Origin: Sesamum alatum
Lineage: Eukaryota > Streptophyta > Magnoliopsida > Lamiales > Pedaliaceae
Assembly: GCA_034509735.1 (NCBI GenBank)
Contig: JACGWO010000005.1
Span: forward strand, 23,864,383-23,928,382
DNA: 64,000 nucleotides
Reading direction: 5' to 3'
Made by a program: the position numbers and the translations under genes. The notes beneath the pieces are model-generated. The model made no database searches and was not told the DNA's origin. It saw only the letters and a list, made by a program, of their open reading frames with translations. Position 1 is the stretch's first letter, and each line of letters starts with the position of its first letter. Of the stretch, positions 22,814-33,721 are shown in pieces.

Positions 22814-24402
22814 ATTTGCTGCTGCGGTATCTTCGAGAGAGAGATTTTACCTTGGCGAGCTAATTGCATGACCATATCTTTGAACACAAAGCAATCTTGT
22901 ATTGAATGACCAACTAAACAATGATATTTGCAGTATTTTGGGTCATCTGTTTGTTCGGCTTCTTCAGGTCGCTTTGCTTCGGCTAATTCGATGAGGTTAG
23001 CCTCCAACGAGTCATCAAATATGCCGAGGACATCAGAATCAAGGAAGGGATATTATTTTGCTTGCATTTCTTTCAAAGTTAATTTTCTTTGTGATCTCTC
23101 GTAAAGAGCATTTTGCTTTGGGGTAACGTTGTCTTTTGTCGTGCTTCTAAGCTTGAGTGGCGATACATTCACTGTCATTGATTCTTTGCTTGGAGGTTTT
23201 GAAAAAGTTTTGCCCCCTTTCTTGATTTCTGGCCTTTCCTTGGTTCTGCGGGTTCTTGGACAGGTGGCCCTTCCACTCCACTCGCTGCCATACTTAACTC
23301 CATAACATGTGCTCGCGTGGCTAAATCTTCGAATGATCTCAGTAGGATTCCTTGAAGAATATATCGAAGACCCCAATGCATCCCTTGAATGCACATCTCA
23401 ATGGAGGAAGCTTCAGATAATCGATCTTTGTAGTTAAGGCTCAGATTCCTCCACCTATTGATATAATCGATGACCGGCTCATCCTTCCACTGGCGGGAAT
23501 ATGTAAGCTCAATCATACTGACAGTGCGCCGAGTGCTATAGAATCAATTGAGAAATTCTTTCTCTAGCTATTTCCCATCCGTCAATTGAATCGGCCTCCA
23601 AATCAGTATACCAATCAAATCCGTTGCCTTTCAGTGATAGGACAAACTGTTTGACTAGGTGATCCCCATACATTCCAGCATTGTTGCATGTTTCGACGAA
23701 GTGTGTGACGTGCTGCTTAGGATTGCCTTTGTCATCAAATTATTGGAACTTCGAAGGTTGGTAGCCCATCGGCATCTTCAAGCTATCAATTCTTGGAGTG
23801 TAGGGATTAGAGTAAGTAAAGGATGGCCATGAGCTTCCCTCAATCTTGCTCCTGATGGTTTTAGTTGGTCTATTGGAATCAACCCATCAGACGAGACTTG
23901 AAGCTCTTTTGCAGGTTTACCCTTCTCGGTTAAATCATGCTTTGTAGATACTTCTACTTCATCATGAGCCTCAACTTGTTTCCCCCGAATCTGGCTGGTG
24001 TCAACGTTGTCTAGCTTGTTGATCAACCTAGCAATTTGGGCATCTTGCTCTTGGACATGCTTTGTGAGGTCCTTCGATGGCTCTTGTCAGACTTGCAATT
24101 TGCTCTTCTAAGGTTGTGGCATTCATCACCATGACTGGGGCCACATTCATTGTGAAGGAGTAGCTAGACACGGAGTGAGGAGAGGACGGAGGAGATTTAT
24201 CTTCATCATCTTCACTTGCGTGGTTAGGTACGAATATATCATTTTGAGCAGACTCAATGGGAAGAGTCATCTGGGAAGATTCTTTAAACTTTTTCGACAT
24301 ACTGCTCGTAGTAACACCGACACTCTTTGTACTAGTACTTGAAGACTTTGTTGTGGCGAGTTTGGAATTCACCGTCTCCATGGCTTTTCCTTGAGCATCC
24401 AT
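22814..24402 (-). pseudogene. Tat gypsy gag
   Basis: It starts at ATG 24402, just after the primer-site region, and runs through frames at 24402-24028, 24026-23778, 23516-23175, 23394-23053 and 23007-22810. The gag core is MIELTYSRQWKDEPVIDYIN at 23516, then RWRNLSLNYKDRL, and a zinc-like CKYHCLVGHSIQDCFVF at about 22925. Frameshifts and stops break it. In working elements gag forms the virus-like particle. Confidence 0.8.
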
Positions 24403-24454
24403 GCTAATACTTCAGACTTTGATAAAGGGAAGAGATGAGAGGTAGAGAGGTCCC

Positions 24455-24472
24455 ATTAGGCGTGCCAAAATT
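24455..24472 (-). other. Primer-binding region of the Tat element
   Basis: Directly inside the 5' LTR the minus strand reads AATTTTGGCACGCCTAATGG, the position and TGGCACGCC look typical of Tat primer sites. I could not assign the tRNA with certainty. Confidence 0.55.
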
Positions 24473-25410
24473 TGTAAATAAATTTTCGTGTTCCTAAATT
24501 TATCGAAACAAGAAAATATTACAAATGAATTTCTTGATTTGATTTGAGTATTTGGGGGTGCGAAATCTCTACTTAAAACCTCTGATTCTTCTCTTCAAGA
24601 ACGTGATCTTTGATTCCGGCAACTTCGGAGGTGAAACTTGACGTTGATCTCCTTTGCCGTTGACTTTGACTTTGAATAGCGTTAATCCGGGGGATCGTTG
24701 ACTTGTTCCCGGATTAAACACTGTAAACTTGAAGATATTCGACTTGAATTTGGGATATTTCTTGGTGGATTTGAGACTTTGATCTTCTGCCAAGGTGGGC
24801 TTCCGTCTTAATAACGTTAATTCGTCGGTTTTCGAACTTCTTCTCGAATTAAATGCTGACTTTGGATGATTTCTGTGACGAACGCCTTGAATCTTGCCTT
24901 GAACGCCGTGGATCTTCCTTGATTTATGCTTGAGAGGACTTCGAGACTTATTGAGTGCTCTCTTACTTGTATCTTCAATTGTATGTGTGTCTGTGTTTTG
25001 AATGAGTTCCAAGGACCCCTTTATATAACTGTCAAAGAGGTAGAGTTGTGGTGAACTTCAACACCTATTTTGTGTTATCTATATATTTTAATTTAAAGAG
25101 ATAATACATTAAATATTTGGGAAGACATAATTGGTCAATTTGAGATTATCTCTTTATTTTTTGTATTTTTCAAAGAGATAATATAAAAAATATTTGTCTT
25201 GATTGATTGGCCAAAACACCTCATTTGCCAGTTGTCCGTCATCAATTTGATGACGAAATATATATTAAAATATTAATTAAATTAACTATTTATATTTGAA
25301 ATTAATTTAATAAATTTCAAAATATAAATAAAAAATATAACATAATTGATAAATAATATATATTTTTCACTTGTCGTTATTTAATTGGGTGCAAAAATAA
25401 TTTGTCTACA
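24473..25410 (-). repeat. Tat gypsy 5' LTR
   Basis: The plus strand reads TGTAAATAAA...TTTGTCTACA, 938 bp, so the minus-strand LTR begins TGTAGACAAATT and ends TTTACA. A TATATAA box lies at 25021-25027 on the minus strand. The reading frame at 24569-25012 is within the LTR and has no domain. The other LTR should be left of the window. Confidence 0.85.
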
Positions 25411-25860
25411 CATGCCAAGTTAGCACTGGCACAACGTCGGCCTTATCTGGTTGTTACACCAAGTAAAGGGATGTCTGAAGAAGCCCAGGTTGTGTAACTC
25501 GCATGCTCTTCGAGCATCTCTGAATTTCCAAATTTGCCAACTGCCTTAGCACCACCCGCTTGCTTTGAGCCCTTTATTTTTGTTTCGTGGTTTTTGTACA
25601 TTTCTAGGATACGCTTTGATTATCATATTATCCCCATTGAAATACATTTCTCTCAACATCCCTTAACAGGGAGCTGGATTTCCATTGAATTAATCCAATC
25701 TGATTAGCATGCTTCAGAGCAATTTTGGACACAATTTTTTTCAATAAAAATGTTGAATGATCACATTCATTAACAACTGATAGATTACATCTGAAAATTG
25801 GAGTGACCTACAACAAAGTGAGAATGTAACTGAATAAGTCTAAGATTACAAGTGTAAACC
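25411..25860. other. CAS 3' untranslated region and flank
   Basis: A 450-bp gap between the retrotransposon and the CAS stop codon. The part nearest the stop is presumably CAS 3' UTR. A T/A-rich stretch near 25735-25750 may mark the poly(A) area, but no AATAAA stands out. No gene is visible. Confidence 0.5.
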
Positions 25861-28800
25861 TTAGTCAGAGCCGCCAGGCAGCAACTTCGTTGAGCTAGAT
25901 GTTCCGAATCGTCTAGCTGCTGCGGGAATAACCCTCGATGGTGATAACACTTGAGCAAAAGATAGATTATACGAATCTGTTCCTAAGCGGCTCTGCAACC
26001 AGCCTTTGCTTCCGGAGAAGCCATCAGTCACAATCCAGCAATTCTTGAACCCAAGTTTTGTCAACGTCCTAGCTACTATTTTAGCTGAATCAGAGTACCT
26101 AAATGCGTTTGTAAAAGCACAACGGGAATTCCTTCGTTACAGATACCGAATCAAGGTAAAGAGAAGAGGGCATGGTGAATTTATGTTCTGCTACTCACTA
26201 AAATGCTGAAGTAATAAGCAAAAGGTGTAGAGGACTTACGAATCCAATATTACGATGTTGGAACTTTTGTTGATCTTCTTGAGATAAGAGATCTTCAGTG
26301 CCACCAATTCAGCTTCTACTTTCTTGACACTTCTGACAAGACTTCTGAGCTTGCTCGGCAATTCTTCCAAACTGAAACGGTTAACAGAGGTACGAACCTT
26401 ATTAGCTTTGATGCCTCAAACCCAATAATTATCGGAAGTATTTAAAGGAGAGAGGCATTGCATCTTAGACAGTGTAAACGGCTCATCTCATGTTTTATCC
26501 ACTTCCACTATGTTGAGGTAATGAATTTTCCAGAACAATGTCAAGACAGTTAATCGAATCTGTATATACTGACAGAAAAAGAAAATGAATTTACTGTTCT
26601 AAACAATAAAATTTAGTCAACATCACTTGTCGAAGCTACCATAAGGAGGATAACTTTTTGTTTAGTACATATGGAGGTCACATAGAGCCAAATGTGAGGA
26701 CGAATCCAATTTATTGTTTGTCTTAGGAAAATTTCTTACCTGGAAAAAGGGAAATAAGATTTAAGGACAAAATCCATCTCTTTTCTCACGTATTGACAGA
26801 AACTCCAAATGATTCAGAGAAAGAAGCCAAACAAAATTCGAACTTTCATACCAAGACAGTGATAGCACATTACGGAATTCACCACCAAACCCCAGCATTG
26901 AGATGTTCAATTGTCAACATTCATTCTATAGAAAAACTGTTTCTCAGGAAGAGTGCACTCACGGGATTGATATCAATTTGTTTTTAGCACTGGATGGAAG
27001 GCGAGGAATGCCAGCCTTGTCTTTATCCTTCTCGGACCTTATATCAATCATAACATAGTTCTTTGTGCACATCACATCCAAGGTTTGAGCGGGAGTCAGC
27101 TCACCTAGAGAATAGCATCCATAACCAAAATGAGTACATTTATCAAGCAAATTATATGAAAGCAGCAAATCAACAATGTGGGAGAGCTTTCTGTTGCTGG
27201 TTCACAAAAGACTGGAAGATACTGTTGAATGAAAATTTTCAAAAAATTCAGACATGGTTCGTAGCTTGAATCTTGCTTGTCTTAGGTCTTTCCCCTTCTA
27301 GGACGTTATGGATAATTATCCAATTCACGGAATTGGTCTTCAGCCAATAAATATAAGATGCCAAAAATGTGGTTATTCAGAATTATTTTGTATTCCTGAC
27401 ATACAATAAAGCATCATTGTCCACCCATCATATTTTCACACTGACATTTCTATGATCACATCAGCCGACAGATAGCCTTCAAGCCAAAGCGCATAAATCA
27501 TGCACACGTTTATATGGACATCATAACTCTTCTTACAGGATTTTATGAAGTTATACACCTCTATGCTTTAAAACCTGTGTCAATTCTCTTTCAGATCGGG
27601 ATCACACAAAGACTGACAGTGAAAGTTGGGTTCCATTCGTGGAATTTCTCCATCTTTCTGCATTTTGTAAATCCATGTAATTGTACATGTTGGCATTGTT
27701 TTAATAAGCAAGAATTTATCCACATTGCATTTTTCCTTACTATCTTCAAAATTATGGTTCTGTTAAGTGTACATGGTAACTAGTCTAATGATCTCATAGT
27801 ACAGAGGAAACAAGGAAATACTAATCAACCAATAAGGACAAGTTACCCCGGTAACCCCGAAAGCTGAAGGAAATGGCGGAAAAGACAGGAGGAAGTAAGA
27901 GATATGCAATGACTAATGCACCACCAGCCCCCAAAATTACAGCAGGTTCTGCTGATGATATGGTTTCAACAGTGGAAGTGGCTATGGGTTTGGCCTCATC
28001 AATCATCTTTGTTGTCTGCTGAGCTGCATCAGCAACTGTCTGCAATCGAAACGATCAATGTAAGTTGATATTACGTTCCTTAACATGCATTGCAAACATT
28101 TCGGAGAGCACTTCGGGATTTCAAAACTGATTGACAGTCAAACAATTTCACTGAACTCAGCAAACCAAATAGCAAATTCCATTGATCTGGTAGTAATATA
28201 ATAATGTGCTAACAGACTTACAAATTTCTCATGATTTTAGGCATCAGTAAAGCAAAATCTTAGTCACTTGTCTTCCAAATTGGGGAACTGAAACAACTGC
28301 TCAAACATCTACCAGCCTGTAATTGATTCGTGTAATAATTAACAAAGCCATAACTGACTACAGACGGGCTGCATGATAACTTTGCTCATCAATACAACAG
28401 TTCATCATCTATTGTAGCAAAATTTTAAGGAACCTAAGAAAACTTTGATGAATAATCTATTTAAAGAATTGCAAAATAGTCTCACCAAAAATCTACTCCT
28501 GACCAATACAACAGAAACTACCAAAACCTTCCCTGAATGCAAATTTTGCATTCCAATTTCTACATGACTTGTATCTGTATCCCCCATTCATCTTCAACAA
28601 AGCATAAAGTGATTGAGAATTACAAACCATGGATGAAAGCTCTGTTCTAAAGGAATTTAATAAAATAATGTATTTCTCACATCAGTCTACTAAAAAGCAA
28701 TAACTTAAGAGCAAAAGCAACAAAATGTTCTCGAAATGGAAAGTATCAGTTCTTATTAACAGAGCCTAATCTCAAACTTAACATTGTACCTTAGCTGCAG

Positions 28801-29505
28801 TTACCACTTGCTCAGTGTCAATTCCAGAACTCTGGATGGCTTCTTGGGCTTTCTTAGAAGCCTCTGAAACCAGAGGAGACGCAATCTTCACAGCCTCATC
28901 TCCAGCTTGCTGTAAGATAGGCAATGCCGGCTTCACAGCATCCGTCACCGCTCCAATAACTTGACTGGCAGTGCTGAAAAAATTGGATCCCAATTCTTGA
29001 ATTTGATCAATTGCCGACTCCACCTGAGAATTCCACTAGATTATGCAAGTTCAAGTAAAGGGTCGGGGATGGAACAAACACAGCCCTATCCAAAAACCAA
29101 CCAAGTTCCTATTTCTCAGCATTCTGAAAATCATCAAGTTCTTCAATTCCCAAACAAAGGTGAGCAAAACCAAGTAAATTCAGAAATGGGCTCTCATTAA
29201 ATTCCAAACCAATCAGTAAAGAAATGTGAATATCGCTAGTGGGAGCTTTTCCCAACCTGAGTGAGAGAAGAGACAATCTGTTCTTTGGGCAAGATTTCAG
29301 CTCTGGCCTCAATTGGAGCTGCAAAGAGAGCAAAGAGAGGCAAAATAGCAGTAGCCGGCAGTGACAAAGAGTTGGGTGCTGTCACAGGCCTGGATGATAA
29401 TGTGTTGACTTTAGGAGGAAGAACAACGGTCTTGGGTGGCGTCTGCTGCGGCGGCGACGGTTGAAGAGACGGCAGACGCGCGGCGGATGAAGCTCTGAGG
29501 GCCAT
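25861..29505 (-). CDS. CAS: Calcium-sensing receptor, chloroplast thylakoid (CAS)
   Basis: Six exons on the minus strand: 29257-29505, 28790-29023, 27847-28039, 26963-27104, 26240-26371 and 25861-26098. All introns are GT-AG and all phases join, giving 1188 nt including the stop, or 395 aa, close to the known plant CAS length. Exon 1 encodes a Ser/Pro/Ala-rich chloroplast transit peptide and a hydrophobic thylakoid-targeting stretch (about 50-70). Exon 2 is the lumen-side Ala/Val/Gln-rich helical region. Exon 3 holds a membrane segment (AVILGAGGALVIAYLLLP, about 194-215). Exons 4-6 form the stromal rhodanese-like domain, including DVMCTKNYVMIDIRSEKD and NCWIVTDGFSGSKGWLQSRL. CAS is known to act in calcium signalling, stomatal closure and photoacclimation and is phosphorylated near its C-terminus. 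The frame is fully intact, unlike its neighbour. Confidence 0.95.
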
Positions 29506-29627
29506 CAGCTTCTGCCTCTTGCCACCGCTCTCGGAAGTTTGGTTGGTGTGAGTTCGTTTGGAGAAATGTGTGATGAGAAATTGAATTGTTGTCTTATGGG
29601 TTTCAGCTCAGGCTTCCAGTGTATGCC

Positions 29628-29678
29628 GACGTGGCAGTTCTTTGTATTATAATGGATCAACTAGGTGACGCCACGTGG
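29628..29678 (-). promoter_or_regulatory. G-box/ACGT motifs in the CAS promoter
   Basis: GACGTGGC (29628-29635) and CCACGTGG (29671-29678) lie 120-175 bp upstream of the CAS start codon, with a TTATAAT-like stretch between them (about 29646-29652). ACGT cores bind bZIP and bHLH factors in light and ABA responses, which fits CAS biology. Binding is inferred. Confidence 0.45.
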
Positions 29679-30382
29679 AAATTAAGATTAGAGAGGTGGG
29701 CCAGTTTTAATTCTTTTCTTCACATTTTGTAGGTGTTTTCAACTTCACATTCTGTACTATGAGATTGCTAGAAATAAGAAACAAGTGGTTTTTCCAAAGA
29801 AAATTGCAATTTTAATCCCAAAATATAGGATAATTTGTAATATTAATCTTATAGTTTTTGAAATAATTAATATTAATCCCACACATTAGGAAAATGTTAT
29901 AAGTTAGTCCTATAGTTGCAATATTAGTTTCACAATTTAGAAATTGTAAAGTTAATCCCATATTTAGAAAAACGTTGTAAAGTTAGCCTCAAATATTGCA
30001 AAGTTAGTACCAAATGTTGTAATTTTTTTTACGGTGGGACTGACTTTGCAAAGTTTTCTTAAAATTTTTGACTAATATTAACTATTTCAGGAAGTATGGC
30101 ACTAATATTACAAACCACCCTGTATTTTTAAGACCAAATTTGCAAATTTCTCGGTGTTTCAATTTCTCTTTTTTCTTTTTCTTTTTTTTTTCTTTTTGAT
30201 GGAACGTATCACATGCGTTGTACGTGTAGAAACATATATTTAGAGGTGAACATATCACTTATTAGTTACAAAAAATATTAAGTTTATGATTTTATTTATA
30301 TTTCTATCATTGAAACATTAGTACGTACAATTATATTTTCAAAAGAACTGAAAATAATTATTCCAATTGATGAGGAAGTTTA
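29679..30382. other. AT-rich intergenic DNA upstream of CAS
   Basis: No gene. From about 29815 to 30130 there is a degenerate repeat about unit-length 30-60 bp with phrases like AATATTAATCCCA and AAAGTTAGT, possibly a decayed tandem or MITE-derived repeat. Confidence 0.4.
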
Positions 30383-30391
30383 TGTTATTTG

Positions 30392-31580
30392 GGTTAAATT
30401 GCATATTACCCGCTTGTGTTTTAAAAATTCAGCTAAAAATTCTCTGTGTTTTAAAAATAAGCAAGAAAACTCCCTCTGTTTTCTAAAATATAACATACTT
30501 GTCCCTCACCGTTAATTGAACTAACAGCGTTAAATTTTTTGTCAAAAGACCATATGCACTTATCTATTTATATTATATCTTATTTTTATGACCGTTTGAT
30601 CTTTTTTAGTTGCACAAAAGTCGTAGAATCTAATCAATCCATCTGAACCATTATATATTAAACTCACAAGAGATTAAGGGTCTAGATTTAACCAGTTTTG
30701 ATATATATTAATTTATAATTATAAATTATAAAAAAAAATTATTATTTACAAAAAGAATAAAAATAATAAAATTAACCCAACCCAACCTACCCCTCCCCAC
30801 CCATCCCCCATCTCCTAGGGCCCCCCTCCCCGCCCTTGCCCGCTGACCAACCCCCCTCCCCCACCTAGCTCGCCACCTAACATAGAGTGGGGGACGGCGA
30901 CGGCGCCCCCAACCTAGACGACCACGACCCTAGTCGTCCAAATCTGCTTTGGGCGATGGCCGTCGTCGTCTCCCAAGAGTGATTTGGGTGATCGCGACAC
31001 GGCAGCCGCCCAGGGTAAATCTAGGCGACGGCGACGTCGTCGTGGCCCAAATTATTTTTTTTAAGTTTATAATAATTTTAAAAGATTATTTATATTTTGA
31101 TAAATTATCTAAAATTTAAGTTAATTAATATTGATTTATATTAAAAATAAATAAATTTAAATATTTAATTTTAGGAAGTATTTTTGAATTGTGTTTTGAT
31201 TTAATTTTTCAATTTAAAATATACATTTTTAAAAAACTATATACTTTTTAAATATTCAAATAAATATATTTAATAATAAAATTATTCACTCTTTTAGTAT
31301 GGATGAAATAAAAAAACCACAAAAAAAATTCTCAAACCTAAAGAAGCAAAGTGGTGATTATAGAAGCAAAGAAGTGTATTTTTGCCAATCTCAATCCAAA
31401 AATAGGGTGAAGAGTAGTCAAAAATCATGCTATTTCTAACGGAAGGGAGGTGGGTTGGGGGGGGGGGGGGGGTTTGTGCAGTATTTTTGTATTCACAGGA
31501 GATTTTTTGCCTATATTTAAAATATGGGGAAGTTTTTAACTATTTCAAAAAAACACAGAGGGATAATATGTAATTTGGCC
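30392..31580. mobile_element. Nonautonomous Mutator-type element with 9-bp duplications
   Basis: The left end GGTTAAATTGCATATTACCC and the right end (reverse complement GGCCAAATTACATATTATCC) are inverted repeats that stay similar for about 100 bp, with repeated CTCTGTGTTTT phrases. TGTTATTTG flanks both sides exactly (30383-30391 and 31581-31589), the 9-bp size typical of Mutator-like elements. There is no transposase. The core holds a GC-rich stretch (about 30780-31045, GACGGCGACG and GTCGTCG repeats) unlike its AT-rich surroundings, and a run of 16 G at 31457-31472. Confidence 0.85.
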
Positions 31581-31589
31581 TGTTATTTG

Positions 31590-33721
31590 TAGTTCATTTC
31601 TAAATTTAATTAATATTGTTAAATAAAAATTTAATCCTTAAGGTTTTAATTTGCATTTTGTATTTACTAATTATTTGTTTAATAATTTTGTATTAGAAAA
31701 AATTAATCTGAAAGTTAAAATCTAATATATAAAAATTCAATATTAAACTAAAATTAATTGTCGAAGTCTCTTATTTTTTAATTCTCTATAAGAATTTCAA
31801 TCTAATAAAATGTATCATGTTATTGTTTTACGTCCATTATATTGTGGGAAAAAAATACAATCTAAATATAATTATTTAATATTGATGTGAGCTGAAATAG
31901 CTCGTTTTGGGCTCGTTTTGTGCATATTTGGATTTCTCCTCCGGGCCAAGTCATTTTTGGCACATCAAATATTAATATTATGATAAAATCAATTAGTCGG
32001 AAGTTACTCAATTAAATTTTTCAACAGCACTTTTAATTTAATAAAATTTAGGACTTTTTTATAATTTTTTTGAAGTTAGGATTAGTATTTATATGTAACT
32101 CATATTCTACTCATTTTAAATTTTACTGTGCCCTAATAATTTTTTTTTTATAAATATTTAAAGATCTTTCCTAACAAATTAAGTGTGTTAAAATATTATT
32201 TGCCTATTTAGCTTTTAGTTAGCTATAGTATTCATCTTCTAAGTAGTTTAGATGAACTAAAAATACTAAATATTATTCTTCTTTGATAGAATTATATATT
32301 ATAGTTTATCCTTAAGTTTTTGCTTATATCTCCCACAAATTCATTTCTCGACGTTAGCATCCCAAAATTTTAGTTTTGTTTTAAATTGGTCCTTCCGACC
32401 ATATATAATTGAGGGTAAAGTGGTCATTTTAGGTTTGTTGTTCTCATTTTAGTTCCTTAAGTTTGTAAAATTGTTAAATTAGTTTTTTGTTTAGATGGAA
32501 AAAATCCTAATCTATTCAAGAAGGTGAAATTTTGGAAAATGATGTACAGAAACTCCAAAAAAACAAAGAAATGTATGAGATGTTTTTTGTACCGATTTGT
32601 GTAGCTAGTTGTGTTTGTGACTTGATATAATGGAAGGACTAGAAATATACATAGTACTAAGTAGATATTGTATGTGAATTAGTTGTTGAAGCAAATAATG
32701 TATGTGATGTAATAAAATGAAGCCATTCCAGCTAAAATATTTTTTTCACCCTTAGAAATGTTAAATTCGTCTTTGAAATAGTTGAAAAATTCATAAATTC
32801 ATGATTTTAGAAGAACTTTGGTAAAAACGTAACTCTGGGATGAAAACACGGCCTCAGAGGTGGAACACATCTAAGGCGTGTCATGCAGTGAAATATATTA
32901 TTTGCCTATTTAATTTTTAAATTGAATACATTTATCATTATCTAAGTAGTTTAGAGGTAATAGGATTATTAAATAGTCTTTTTTTTATGCATTTTTATTA
33001 TTTTATAACTAATTTTGATTTATTATTGAAAAAAAGAACTTAAATGAGGATATGAATATTTTTTGCAATGGAAAACAAAATATTTATGATTCACACTTAT
33101 ATATATAGTATAGATATAGATAATTTTTTTCAATTTCAGATAGTTTTACGTATTTTTAGTACATTTTATAGCAGTAATTCTAGTTTTATTTTGTGAATGA
33201 AATTAATATATTTTCTTTTGAAAAAAAGAGTTAGAAAGTAAGAAAGATTGGTTTGTGATATCTATGAATTTAGGTAAATATGACAAAGTGATTTTGGACA
33301 CATATGCGTCCATCTAATTTTAACAATTCAGGAGTCATAAAAAAAAAAGAATATTAGGGACAAAAAATGATAAAATCATTACTAATTAAGCATTAAGCAA
33401 TAAGAGAAATAGTGTGGAGGACCTCAACCTAGTGATATCAAGGCTACAAAGTGTTGAGAAAAGCATAAAATGTAATGATTCAATTATTTAAGGGTTTGGG
33501 TGTAATCTTCTCAAGATTGCAAGAATATTACATGAAACTGAAGCATTCACACAACTACATATTTACTACTAATACATGTAATAACATCGTGCCTTTTGTA
33601 TGCAATCACAGTAGAGAATTAGCTAATAAGAAATACTAATCTAGCACAGAAGCTAATACCATTCTTCCCTTGATAAAAACAGCTTAGGCTGATAAACTTA
33701 TAGCGGTACCTACTGCTTCTA
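31590..33721. other. AT-rich intergenic DNA
   Basis: About 2.1 kb of AT-rich sequence without credible coding potential. The last few hundred bases likely include the 3' UTR of the WD40 gene. I see no RNA gene or clear transposon ends. Confidence 0.5.

Larger units (their letters stand above)
3514..25410 (-). mobile_element. Ty3/gypsy element of Tat type, with three nested insertions
   Basis: On the minus strand the order is 5' LTR, gag, protease, RT, RNase H, integrase, then an extra ORF on the opposite strand. This order, the RT-linker sequence beginning DPRPIYIS, and the extra antisense ORF fit the Tat lineage. It is interrupted by a family B solo LTR (19503-21734), a complete family A copia element (7432-17792) and, at 3513, another family A copy. 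No 3' LTR is visible, so it should lie left of the window. Coding parts carry many frameshifts and stops, so the copy is dead. The flank at 25411-25415 is CATGC; its partner duplication is outside the window. Confidence 0.85.

Noticed and set aside
29815..30130. Possible CRISPR-like or satellite array
   Set aside because: The repeated phrases are irregular in length and sequence, with no constant repeat or spacer size. This looks like decayed plant repeat DNA.
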